Both the position numbers and the translations under genes were made by a program. From NCBI RefSeq assembly GCF_000620625.1, contig NZ_JIAW01000020.1, positions 90,070-154,069 on the forward strand: a stretch of 64,000 nt of DNA, read 5' to 3'. A model generated the notes under the pieces. It did no database searches and was not told the DNA's origin. It was given only the letters and a program-made list of their open reading frames with translations. The stretch is from Mycobacterium sp. URHB0044 (GTDB taxonomy: Bacteria; Actinomycetota; Actinomycetes; Mycobacteriales; Mycobacteriaceae). Shown here piece by piece: positions 25,693-31,840 of the stretch (its first letter is position 1; each line of letters opens with the position of its first letter).

Positions 25693-25908
25693 ATGAATGC
25701 ACGCCAGACCACCCAAGTCGCCACACCGGCGCTGGATCTGTCGGTGGCGAAGGCCGCGCTGTGGTTGAGCGCCACGGCGTTCCTGGCGCTGCTCGTCTTG
25801 TACTTCGTCGGCCTTGACCAGGGCGCCACGTCGGTATTCGGGCAGAACACCTACGTGCACGAGTTCATGCACGACGCGCGCCACCTGCTCGGCTTCCCCT
25901 GCCACTAG
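25693..25908 (+). CDS. cbtB: CbtB cobalt transporter subunit
   Basis: A protein of 71 aa with one membrane helix (about residues 24-45) and a His-rich C-terminus, HEFMHDARHLLGFPCH, the CbtB signature. CbtB normally works with the larger CbtA permease, usually encoded next to it; no cbtA follows here. Placement behind the cobalt enzyme genes indicates cobalt supply. It ends one base before the convergent TadE-like gene. Confidence 0.85.
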   Translation: MNARQTTQVATPALDLSVAKAALWLSATAFLALLVLYFVGLDQGATSVFGQNTYVHEFMHDARHLLGFPCH

Positions 25909-26340
25909 TCACTCCGGTCCGGCGCGCGCCGCAGCGCGCGCCGAGCCAATCCCCCACCGACCGAGTGCCGCATCGACCTCGACGGTGACCACGACGTCGA
26001 GAGTCTCGACCGTGCACGCCGTGACCCTGGCGCCCATCGGTTCGGCGACCGATACCGCCCACCCGCACGCCGCGTCCTGACCCGTCGCGAGCCGGCCCGC
26101 CGCGGCGAGCGCCGCGAGATCGGCCGCTGACTGCGCCCGGTGCCGCGCGACCACCGCCGTAGCGACCACCACGGCTGCGCCGAACACCGCGACGATCAGG
26201 GCCATCATCGCCACGGCGAGCAGCGTCGCCGAACCGCGGTCACGATCCCGGTTCGACCGCCGCGACCGCTTCGGCCGCGATGGTGATCCCCGGCAGCAGA
26301 GGCGATCTCGCGGCCACCCGGGCGACGACGCGGCCGTCAC
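25909..26340 (-). CDS. TadE-like secreted/pilus protein (Rv3654c-like)
   Basis: Core features start at DRGSATLLAVAMMALIVAVFG, a TadE-like N-terminal hydrophobic segment, followed by ARHRAQSAADLAALAAAG, the conserved helix of helicase/secretion-neighbourhood TadE-like proteins. The only usable start is GTG 26340, giving 143 aa and a roughly 100-bp overlap with tadE; the real start may be non-canonical and nearer the hydrophobic segment. It is the last gene of the Tad operon. In the present arrangement the mobile element cuts it off from the upstream operon promoter. Confidence 0.6.
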   Translation of the reverse strand: MTAASSPGWPRDRLCCRGSPSRPKRSRRSNRDRDRGSATLLAVAMMALIVAVFGAAVVVATAVVARHRAQSAADLAALAAAGRLATGQDAACGWAVSVAEPMGARVTACTVETLDVVVTVEVDAALGRWGIGSARAAARAGPE

Positions 26341-26608
26341 TTCGGCGGACGTCCAAGCCGGCCCCTGCCGGACCGACGGTGCGCGCCGCCTCGGATGCTG
26401 CACGGTCGTCTCCCCTCGCCGCGAGCCGCGCGGCCTCGCGCGCAGCATCCACGCACCGCACCTGCATGGCCATCGCGGTGAGCCCCGCCAGACACAACGT
26501 CAACACCACGACGAGGGCCGCCATCGCGAACGCGGCCTCGACGGTGGCACCGCCCGCCGCGTTGCCAATTCCCCGAGTCGCTGCGCTCCGGCCCGCCGCC
26601 GAAATCAG
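26240..26608 (-). CDS. tadE: TadE pseudopilin-like protein (Rv3655c-like)
   Basis: The conserved segment GGATVEAAFAMAALVVVL is a classic TadE N-terminal region with Glu at position five of the hydrophobic stretch. No ATG, GTG or TTG is available between the flp stop and this segment. The best start is CTG 26608, which overlaps the flp TGA as CTGA, giving 122 aa (the orthologue is about 125 aa). It would be a minor pilin of the Flp pilus. Its expression depends on read-through from flp, now interrupted. Confidence 0.65.
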   Translation of the reverse strand: MISAAGRSAATRGIGNAAGGATVEAAFAMAALVVVLTLCLAGLTAMAMQVRCVDAAREAARLAARGDDRAASEAARTVGPAGAGLDVRRSDGRVVARVAARSPLLPGITIAAEAVAAVEPGS

Positions 26609-26727
26609 ACGTTGGTGTTCAGCGCCCGAGTGATGATGTTCGTCAGCGCGCTCACGATCGAGTCGCCGGTGACGACCGTGTAGAGGATGGCGCCGAACGC
26701 CGCCGCGGCGATGGTGCCGATCGCGTA
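26605..26727 (-). pseudogene. flp: flp pilin, 3' half (C-terminal 40 codons), disrupted by element insertion
   Basis: The frame encodes YAIGTIAAAAFGAILY... to ...ALNTNV and stop, the hydrophobic body of an Flp/Rv3656c-type pilin. It lacks a start. Upstream sequence changes abruptly at the core TAC (26726-26728) into the mobile element. Joined to the 5' half at 37474-37551 it gives a complete 66-codon gene. Confidence 0.88.
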
Positions 26728-26745
26728 CGCGATAGCCTATCTTTA
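26716..26745. other. attL junction
   Basis: Host flp sequence (up to the TAC core at 26726-26728) meets element sequence (from GCGATAGCC onward). Combined with attR, the pre-integration attP would read CTATCG-ACTACG-CGATAG around the core, an inverted repeat centred on TA. Confidence 0.8.
26738..26743 (+). promoter_or_regulatory. Putative -10 element of the integrase promoter (split by integration)
   Basis: TATCTT (TANNNT type) lies seven bases before the integrase GTG, so transcription would start at or next to the start codon and give a leaderless mRNA. In the excised circle TTGACT (37460-37465) would sit 18 bp upstream. In the integrated state the host bases GTGCCG occupy that place. Confidence 0.45.
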
Positions 26746-26750
26746 CACCC

Positions 26751-28301
26751 GTGCCCAGAGCGTTAATCGCGGTCCGACTCTCCAGAGTCACCGAAGCTAC
26801 TACCTCACCCGAGCGCCAGCTTGAGAAATGCCGGGAGTTGTGCGACCAGCGGGGCTACGAGGTGGCCGGCGTAGCCGAAGATCTTGACGTGTCAGCCGGT
26901 CGGACAACGCCGTTCAATCGTCCTCAACTCGGGGACTGGCTGACCAACCGTGTTGGAGAGTTCGACGTTCTGGTGTTCTTCAGGGCCGACCGGATCGTCC
27001 GCAGGCTGTTCGACCTCGCAGACCTCATCAGTTGGAGCCGTGAGCATTCCATCACGCTGGTGAGCGCCACCGAATCTCACTTTGACTTGTCCTCCGAATG
27101 GGGCGACATCATCGCGTTGATGATCGGCAAGGTTGCCGAAATGGAACTGACTGCAATCTCCGACCGCAACGCTTCGGCAGCACAGCACAACATCCGCGCC
27201 GGCAAGTATCGCGGCGGCATCCCGCCGTGGGGCTATCTGCCATCGGACGCCGATGGCACATGGAGATTCGTTCAGGACCCGGAACAGGTCCCGGTGATCA
27301 ACGAGGTTGCCGCCCGCGTGCTGGCCGGTGAGCCGCTGCGGGCGGTTGCCCACGATCTGACCAGCCGAGGGGTTCTCACCCCGAAGGATCGGTTTGCGCA
27401 GACCCAGGGCCGAGAGGTCAAGGGCTACGCGTGGCATTCCGGCCCCCTGAAGCGATCCCTAACGTCCCCAACGCTTCTCGGGCACGTCGTTACCCGTGGC
27501 GAGGTTGTCCGAACAGACGACGGCTCTCCCGTCGTCCGTGCGGAACCGATCCTCACCCGTGAGGTATTCGACCGTTTGGCAGTAGAACTGGCCGACCGAG
27601 AGAACCGCAAGGAACCGACCAAGCGCAGCACCGGGCTATTGCTCCGCGTGATCTTTTGCGGAGTGTGCGGGGAGCCTGCGTATCGACTCAAGGGCGGCGA
27701 AGGTCGATCGCCTCGGTATCGGTGCGCCTCGGCTCAGTACGAGTCCAGCGACAAAGCCAAGGACACAGCCAACAAGCGGCACAGGTGCGGCAACGGCTCG
27801 GTATCTCTAGCCGATGCCGACGAGATCCTGACCGAGAGCCTTCTAGACCTACTCGGGGACTCCGAACGGCTAGAGCGGGAGTGGGATTCAGGGTCGGATC
27901 ACTCTGTGGAGTTGACCGAGATCAATGACACGTTGACCGATCTCACCGGCCTACTCGGTTCCGGGGTTTACCGCGCCGGGACTCCCCAGCGGATCACTCT
28001 GGACCAGCGCATCGCGGGCCTTGCTGCTCGTCAGGCTGAACTCTCCGCTGAGACCATCGAACCCGCTGGGTGGACGTGGCAGCCAACCGGGGAGCAGTTC
28101 GGCGAGTGGTGGACCGAGCAGGGCATCGAGAGTCGCAACGTCTGGCTCCGGTCGATGGGCGTACGGCTCACGTTCGACAACCCGAACGGTGTCGTGGCTT
28201 GGCACATAGACCTCGGAGACCTTCAACGATTCGAGGAACAACTCCGCTTCGGCAAATCCGCGAAGCGTGCAGTACGTCAGATCACAAAGGGGGGAAAATG
28301 A
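26751..28301 (+). CDS. int: Large serine recombinase (integrase)
   Basis: A protein of 516 aa. The resolvase domain (residues 1-155) has the catalytic Ser at about 11 (AVRLSRV), the SAGR motif, RP at about 61-62, and RADRIVR. The recombinase domain follows (PWGYLPSD...), then a zinc ribbon (FCGVCG, YRCAS, HRCGNGS), and a coiled-coil-type tail. Such enzymes integrate phage DNA at short non-homologous attP/attB sites using a 2-bp crossover. It lies directly at attL and reads into the element. Start GTG 26751 is probably leaderless. Its stop overlaps the next gene as ATGA. Confidence 0.95.
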   Translation: MPRALIAVRLSRVTEATTSPERQLEKCRELCDQRGYEVAGVAEDLDVSAGRTTPFNRPQLGDWLTNRVGEFDVLVFFRADRIVRRLFDLADLISWSREHSITLVSATESHFDLSSEWGDIIALMIGKVAEMELTAISDRNASAAQHNIRAGKYRGGIPPWGYLPSDADGTWRFVQDPEQVPVINEVAARVLAGEPLRAVAHDLTSRGVLTPKDRFAQTQGREVKGYAWHSGPLKRSLTSPTLLGHVVTRGEVVRTDDGSPVVRAEPILTREVFDRLAVELADRENRKEPTKRSTGLLLRVIFCGVCGEPAYRLKGGEGRSPRYRCASAQYESSDKAKDTANKRHRCGNGSVSLADADEILTESLLDLLGDSERLEREWDSGSDHSVELTEINDTLTDLTGLLGSGVYRAGTPQRITLDQRIAGLAARQAELSAETIEPAGWTWQPTGEQFGEWWTEQGIESRNVWLRSMGVRLTFDNPNGVVAWHIDLGDLQRFEEQLRFGKSAKRAVRQITKGGK

Positions 28302-28615
28302 ACATGCCAGAGGTCAATACCGCCGAATGGCTCATGGCCATCGACGCACACCCGAACTTCTTCGACAACTCACTACTTGTCGCTTTGGCGTTGACCAACG
28401 GCGAAACGACGGTGGACGGCTTGGACCAGGAGCTCGTTGACGACGAGATTGAGGAGCTGATCGCACACGGGTTCCTCGAAGACGAGTTCTCGGTCGAGTG
28501 GTCGCCGGATTCGACGGAGCACTCATTGAGGCTCAGGTTCCCAGTCGGACACACAGACCTCAGCGGATACACCTGGCCGGCGTCCCTGGAGCCGCCTTCA
28601 ACGACGACACCGTGA
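28298..28615 (+). CDS. Small acidic hypothetical protein of the element
   Basis: A protein of 105 aa from ATG 28298 (AAAGGGGGG upstream), overlapping the integrase stop. It is strongly acidic in the middle (DQELVDDEIEELI), with no membrane segment. No family is recognised. Translational coupling with the integrase suggests a role in lysogeny, for example modulating integrase or immunity. That is inference. Confidence 0.6.
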   Translation: MNMPEVNTAEWLMAIDAHPNFFDNSLLVALALTNGETTVDGLDQELVDDEIEELIAHGFLEDEFSVEWSPDSTEHSLRLRFPVGHTDLSGYTWPASLEPPSTTTP

Positions 28616-28696
28616 CTTTGACCGGGGAGTGATCTCCCGTCACAGGGTTGGGGAAACACGAAGATACTCGGCTACCTATGGGAGCGGTAAAGACGA

Positions 28697-28722
28697 ATGG
28701 GGCCCATGACGCCCCGGCTTTG
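28697..28722 (+). terminator. Possible terminator after the 105-aa gene
   Basis: GGGGC (28699-28703) pairs with GCCCC (28711-28715), followed by GGCTTTG. The stem is short, so efficiency is uncertain. Confidence 0.35.
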
Positions 28723-28768
28723 TCATTCCCCACACCCCGAACCCGTCAGCAGAGGTAGGAATAACGGC

Positions 28769-28945
28769 ATGGGAGACGAGAGCAGCGACAAAATGGGTGA
28801 CGCAGTCGATGCCCTGTTGAGGCACCTGGACGATCCCGCAGAGCCGGGGCCAAAGCCGATTAGGGCGAAGGCACAGGGCGATGTGGTCATCAACCAAGAT
28901 GTCGATGGCACCTCCACAGCCACGTTCTTTCCTGCCGACCAGTGA
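28769..28945 (+). CDS. Small hypothetical protein of the element
   Basis: A protein of 58 aa from ATG 28769, preceded by AGGTAGGA. It is acidic in the first half (MGDESSDKMGDAVDALL) with a polar C-terminus. No domain is recognised. An in-frame upstream ATG (28697) would start inside the preceding hairpin and is less likely. Confidence 0.5.
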   Translation: MGDESSDKMGDAVDALLRHLDDPAEPGPKPIRAKAQGDVVINQDVDGTSTATFFPADQ

Positions 28946-28947
28946 GT

Positions 28948-28963
28948 TGTGATGTGCGTCACA
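28948..28963 (+). promoter_or_regulatory. Consensus cAMP-CRP binding site in the element
   Basis: TGTGA-N6-TCACA, an exact match to the mycobacterial CRP consensus, lies just before a -10-like TATAGG (28966-28971). The site is centred about 22 bp upstream of the predicted start, overlapping the -35 zone, a position usually associated with repression. The host crp gene is at 52032-52706. Confidence 0.5.
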
Positions 28964-28977
28964 GATATAGGCGTCTA

Positions 28978-29428
28978 GGGGGGAAACGAGAAAATACCCA
29001 CCTACTACATATGGGGATAGGGCGCCGGAAAGCGTCCGCCTAGCGTTTTACGTAGTCGCAGGTAGAGACGTTATCCAATAACGACACGGTAACGATTAGT
29101 TCCGCGACACGCGGTACAAACGCTGGACAATGAAAAAGCGCACCTACTACATAAGGGGAGGGTGAAGCGGTAGGACCTCCGGTCGGTTCGGCGGATTTCC
29201 AAAAACTCCCATGTACAACAGGGTGAAGGGGTAAAGCGGTAGAGCCTCACGGCTCCCGACGCCCCTTTCCGCATGATCTTGGCGTGCTGCTCCGGGTAGC
29301 CGAGAGCGCCACCAACCCTTAGCAGGTCGCCTACCTACTCCCGGGTTGGCCTGCTTCGGATTTCCCGTGGGTCACTCCCCGGGTGGGGTCGGGCGACGAG
29401 GGGTCGTCGTCCCAAAGGCATTACCGAT
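28978..29428 (+). repeat. Untranslated repeat region, possible noncoding RNA
   Basis: No gene is seen from 28946 to 29513. A 19-bp direct repeat, CACCTACTACATAxGGGGA, occurs at 28999-29017 and 29141-29159 with one mismatch. A second pair containing AAGCGGTAG occurs at 29158-29181 and 29229-29252. A degenerate relative lies at about 28650-28690. A perfect inverted repeat CGTTAT-CCA-ATAACG is at 29069-29083. At 29312-29355, CCAACCC/GGGTTGG and AGCAGG/CCTGCT interlock as in a pseudoknot or as two alternative stems. A strong terminator follows, so a structured RNA may end there. Confidence 0.5.
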
Positions 29429-29470
29429 GAGAACCGTCCCGGTGTGATGACCGGGACGGCTCTCTCTTTT
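29429..29470 (+). terminator. Strong intrinsic terminator ending the repeat region
   Basis: CCGTCCCGGT (29434-29443) pairs perfectly with ACCGGGACGG (29450-29459) around a 6-nt loop, followed by CTCTCTCTTTT. There is no coding gene directly upstream, which supports a noncoding transcript. Confidence 0.85.
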
Positions 29471-29513
29471 ACCCAAACACAGATAGCCACAGCCCATGAA
29501 AGGGGTAGCACCG

Positions 29514-29678
29514 ATGGCCGCTCATGCATGTACCCGCCACATTCACCGAGTCCCCAGCGATCGACGCCCTGATGGGCGTTGCGCCCACTGTCAACGAGAA
29601 GCGGCGAGGCGCTACGGCGCATCGTGCCGTGACGCCCGTAGACGGCTCATGGCGTTAGAAGCAGCACTAGCCGGCTGA
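29514..29678 (+). CDS. Small Cys/His-rich (zinc-type) phage protein
   Basis: A protein of 54 aa from ATG 29514 with AAAGGGGT upstream (an ATG at 29496 is possible). It carries CTRHIH near the start, CAHC mid-protein and SCRDARRR, a pattern seen in tiny phage zinc proteins. It lies directly upstream of the replication genes. DNA binding is plausible. Confidence 0.55.
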   Translation: MAAHACTRHIHRVPSDRRPDGRCAHCQREAARRYGASCRDARRRLMALEAALAG

Positions 29679-29699
29679 GCCCCCTTAAACCCAAACCCG

Positions 29700-29730
29700 A
29701 CCCGCCAGCGTCCCGCTGAGCGGGTTTTTT
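29700..29730 (+). terminator. Intrinsic terminator
   Basis: An 11-bp stem (ACCCGC-CAGCG with CGCTG-A-GCGGGT, one bulged A) is followed by five or six T. It separates the small zinc protein from the replication genes. Confidence 0.85.
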
Positions 29731-29768
29731 ACTGCGTCCTGGAGACGCACGACACCGAGAGGTAACCG

Positions 29769-29909
29769 ATGAATACATCGTTTGACGACTGGCCGATCGA
29801 GGCTCAGGTCGAGGTTCAGAAGCTACGCGCTGAGTGCGCGAAGCATCGGATCGACCGGAACAAGGCCCGCGCCGAGCTGGCCGCGCTCAGGGCTGAAGTG
29901 GGCAAGTGA
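29769..29909 (+). CDS. Small helical protein before the replication gene
   Basis: A protein of 46 aa from ATG 29769, with heptad-like spacing (VQKLRAECAKHRIDRNKARAE) that suggests a short coiled coil. It overlaps the initiator gene as GTGA, so the two are translated together. Confidence 0.55.
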   Translation: MNTSFDDWPIEAQVEVQKLRAECAKHRIDRNKARAELAALRAEVGK

Positions 29910-30781
29910 CGCTCTCCAAGCTCGAATGGCTCAAGCGCACCAACGGACATCGGTTCGCCGGATCAGAGCTTCGCGTACTGCTGTCGATCTACAACCACTC
30001 CGGTGCGGACGGCAAGCGGTCGCACCCCGGCATCGACGTGATGATCGAGGAGACCGGCTACCGCAAGTCTGGTATCTCAGAAGCCGTGACGGCGCTCAAG
30101 GAGCGCGGGTGGATTCATGAGGTGTACCGAGGCAACGGACGAGCGAGGCAATCGTCAGTATTCGAGCTCGTCCCCGACGCACCGAATCCCGATCACCGAT
30201 GCTCGTCTCGTTCGTGCTCGACTTGCTCCAATGGTTCCGCTCTAGCGGAACCTTTGAGTGATGCCAATGGTTCCGGTACAGCGGAACTATTGAGCCCCAA
30301 TGGTTCCGGTTTTGCGCCCAATGGTTCCGCTCCAGCGGGTCCCATAGTTCCGCTCCAGCGGTCACCATCAGATCCTGTATCAGATCCTAAAGGATCAGAT
30401 CCTGTAGACGAGCTTGCTCGTCCATCAGATCCGAGAGAGGTTCGGTATTCACCGAACCATCAAGTGGATTCTGTCGAGACAGCTTCGCGGTCTCTCCCAT
30501 CGAGGGAAGAAGAAATGAACCGTACCGATTCAACCGATCGCCGTGTGGCCACGGCTCATCCCGATGATCCATTCGCCGACTCATCCGAGTCGGCTCTTGA
30601 TCTTCCATTCATCAAAACCGAACCGGCAACCCTCGCGGACGAGGGTTGGAGTGACGACCTGTTCGTCAATGCCGACTATGTCAGCGTCACTCGTTGGCCA
30701 TCGGGCAAGCCCTTGCCCGATCTGCGTGACCCGTTCACCACGTACGTGGACGAGACGACAGGCGAACCGATAACCACTTGA
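29906..30781 (+). CDS. Replication-initiator-like winged-helix protein
   Basis: A protein of 291 aa. Residues 1-85 resemble the N-terminal winged helix of phage replication organisers (LSKLEWLKRTNGHRF, HPGIDVMIEETGYRKSGISEAVTALKERGWI). The rest is low-complexity and acidic, partly because residues about 110-165 are encoded by the repeat array. This resembles lambda O-type genes, where the origin lies inside the initiator gene. No helicase loader is recognised. Start GTG 29906. Confidence 0.7.
   Translation: MTLSKLEWLKRTNGHRFAGSELRVLLSIYNHSGADGKRSHPGIDVMIEETGYRKSGISEAVTALKERGWIHEVYRGNGRARQSSVFELVPDAPNPDHRCSSRSCSTCSNGSALAEPLSDANGSGTAELLSPNGSGFAPNGSAPAGPIVPLQRSPSDPVSDPKGSDPVDELARPSDPREVRYSPNHQVDSVETASRSLPSREEEMNRTDSTDRRVATAHPDDPFADSSESALDLPFIKTEPATLADEGWSDDLFVNADYVSVTRWPSGKPLPDLRDPFTTYVDETTGEPITT
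30228..30404 (+). repeat. Iteron-like array inside the initiator gene, candidate replication origin
   Basis: Five copies of a GGTTCCGnTnnAGCGGaac unit start at 30233, 30269, 30302, 30323 and 30346; the third is degenerate. The first is a near-perfect palindrome (GGTTCCGCT-CTAGCGGAACC) and the first four share the prefix CAAT. They are followed by three copies of ATCAGATCCT (30368-30400), an AT-richer stretch suited to melting. Confidence 0.65.
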
Positions 30782-30800
30782 GACCGAGCACCACAACCAC

Positions 30801-30830
30801 GCCCGCCAGCGTCCTGCCGGCGGGCTTTGT
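30801..30830 (+). terminator. Intrinsic terminator after the initiator gene
   Basis: GCCCGCC (30801-30807) pairs with GGCGGGC (30819-30825), followed by TTTGT. It shares GCCAGCGTCC with the terminator at 29700. Confidence 0.75.
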
Positions 30831-30854
30831 CGTTTCACAAAGGGAGAACACGCC

Positions 30855-31010
30855 ATGCACGAAGACCCAATCTTGCGAGACCTAGAGACCGTGCTGGAGC
30901 GCGGAGGGCACGAAGCAACGTGGCAGGTCGACCTAGACCGAGCAGCCGTACAGCTCGGATCACCGGGCATCTATGACGGAATGGTGATTTCGCAGTGGAG
31001 CCACGAATGA
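30855..31010 (+). CDS. Small hypothetical protein of the element
   Basis: A protein of 51 aa from ATG 30855, with AGGGAGAA upstream. It is acidic and soluble, with no recognised family. It begins a tightly coupled run of four genes leading to the capsid; its stop overlaps the next ATG. Confidence 0.5.
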   Translation: MHEDPILRDLETVLERGGHEATWQVDLDRAAVQLGSPGIYDGMVISQWSHE

Positions 31011-31258
31011 CTGACGCGGCCAGCGGAGCTGGACCGCTCTGGCGGGCTACCGCACCGCCTGACGCTGACCGCGAGGCAGCGTTCCAGCGGTGCCTCGAAA
31101 CGACGGTTGCGTACTTCGCCGCTGTCGAGGCCAACGGAGATACGCCGTGGTTCAACTCGATAGGGGAACGACGCGAGTTGTTCATGCGCCGATTCCAGCG
31201 ACCAGCCCCACCCGCTGATATGCCCGCACCGCGCAACCTAAAGGAACTAACAGCATGA
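31007..31258 (+). CDS. Small hypothetical protein in the capsid operon
   Basis: A protein of 83 aa from ATG 31007 (ATGA overlap on both sides). Helical segments (REAAFQRCLETTVAYF, ERRELFMRRFQ) are followed by a Pro-rich tail. No family is recognised. Its position before the scaffold-like gene suggests a morphogenesis role. Confidence 0.5.
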   Translation: MTDAASGAGPLWRATAPPDADREAAFQRCLETTVAYFAAVEANGDTPWFNSIGERRELFMRRFQRPAPPADMPAPRNLKELTA

Positions 31259-31695
31259 CCGACCAGGCACCAGGGGAAACCCCATTAGAGGCCCCCAGCG
31301 TCCACGTAGACGCGCCGGAGGGTACTCCCAGCGGTGATGACACCCCCAAGCAGAACAAAGAGGCCCGGTACCGTGTGGAAAGAAACGAGGCACGCACCGA
31401 GCGGGACTTACTCGCTGCGAGGGTTGCGTCATTTCAGAACCGAGAGGTGGAAAGGCTCGCGGCCAACCATCTCAGCGCGCCGGCCGATCTGCTGACGCTG
31501 GGAGGCGTGGCGCTCGCTGACCTGTTGGACGACGACGGGGACATCGACCCCGAGCTGGTCGCTGCCGTGGCCGCTGAGGTTCTGGCCTCACGTCCCGGTC
31601 TCAGTCCGCGTGTGTTGGCGACGGACCCCACTCAGGGCCGGGGCAACACGGCGGTTCGTTCCTTGCCGACGTTCCAAGACCTACTCCAGTCTTGA
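31255..31695 (+). CDS. Scaffold-like phage protein
   Basis: A protein of 146 aa encoded just before the major capsid gene. A Pro/Gly-rich acidic N-terminus leads into a charged helix (KEARYRVERNEARTERDLLAAR) and an Ala-rich C-terminal region, the usual character of actinophage scaffolding proteins. It would guide prohead assembly. No maturation protease is recognised, so the scaffold may be removed without cleavage. Confidence 0.65.
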   Translation: MTDQAPGETPLEAPSVHVDAPEGTPSGDDTPKQNKEARYRVERNEARTERDLLAARVASFQNREVERLAANHLSAPADLLTLGGVALADLLDDDGDIDPELVAAVAAEVLASRPGLSPRVLATDPTQGRGNTAVRSLPTFQDLLQS

Positions 31696-31840
31696 GTGCT
31701 TCCCGCCATCCGTGATGGCTCTGCACTCGCAGTAAGCGTCTGTGACGCAACTAGATCCGATCCGTGATCGGTTCTTCCCAATCCAATAACGGCCCCGGCA
31801 TCTAAGCCAGGGGCCATTCGTGTCTGAAAGGACAATTCAC
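31696..31840 (+). promoter_or_regulatory. Hairpin-rich leader between scaffold and capsid genes
   Basis: Three hairpins: GCCATC-CGT-GATGGC (31705-31719), CCGATC-CGT-GATCGG followed by TTCTT (31757-31776), and GGCCCC/GGGGCC (31791-31815). The second looks like a weak terminator, the third like a protective 5' stem for capsid mRNA. A GAAAGGA ribosome site lies at 31826-31832. Confidence 0.5.

Noticed and set aside
29240..29430. tRNA-like gene in the element's untranslated region
   Set aside because: No T-arm (GGTTCGA type) or seven-base anticodon loop could be aligned; the paired segments interlock instead of forming a cloverleaf.
30228..30404. CRISPR-like array in the initiator gene
   Set aside because: Units are spaced unevenly (about 21-36 bp), are palindromic, vary in sequence and lie inside an open reading frame with no cas genes nearby; iterons fit better.
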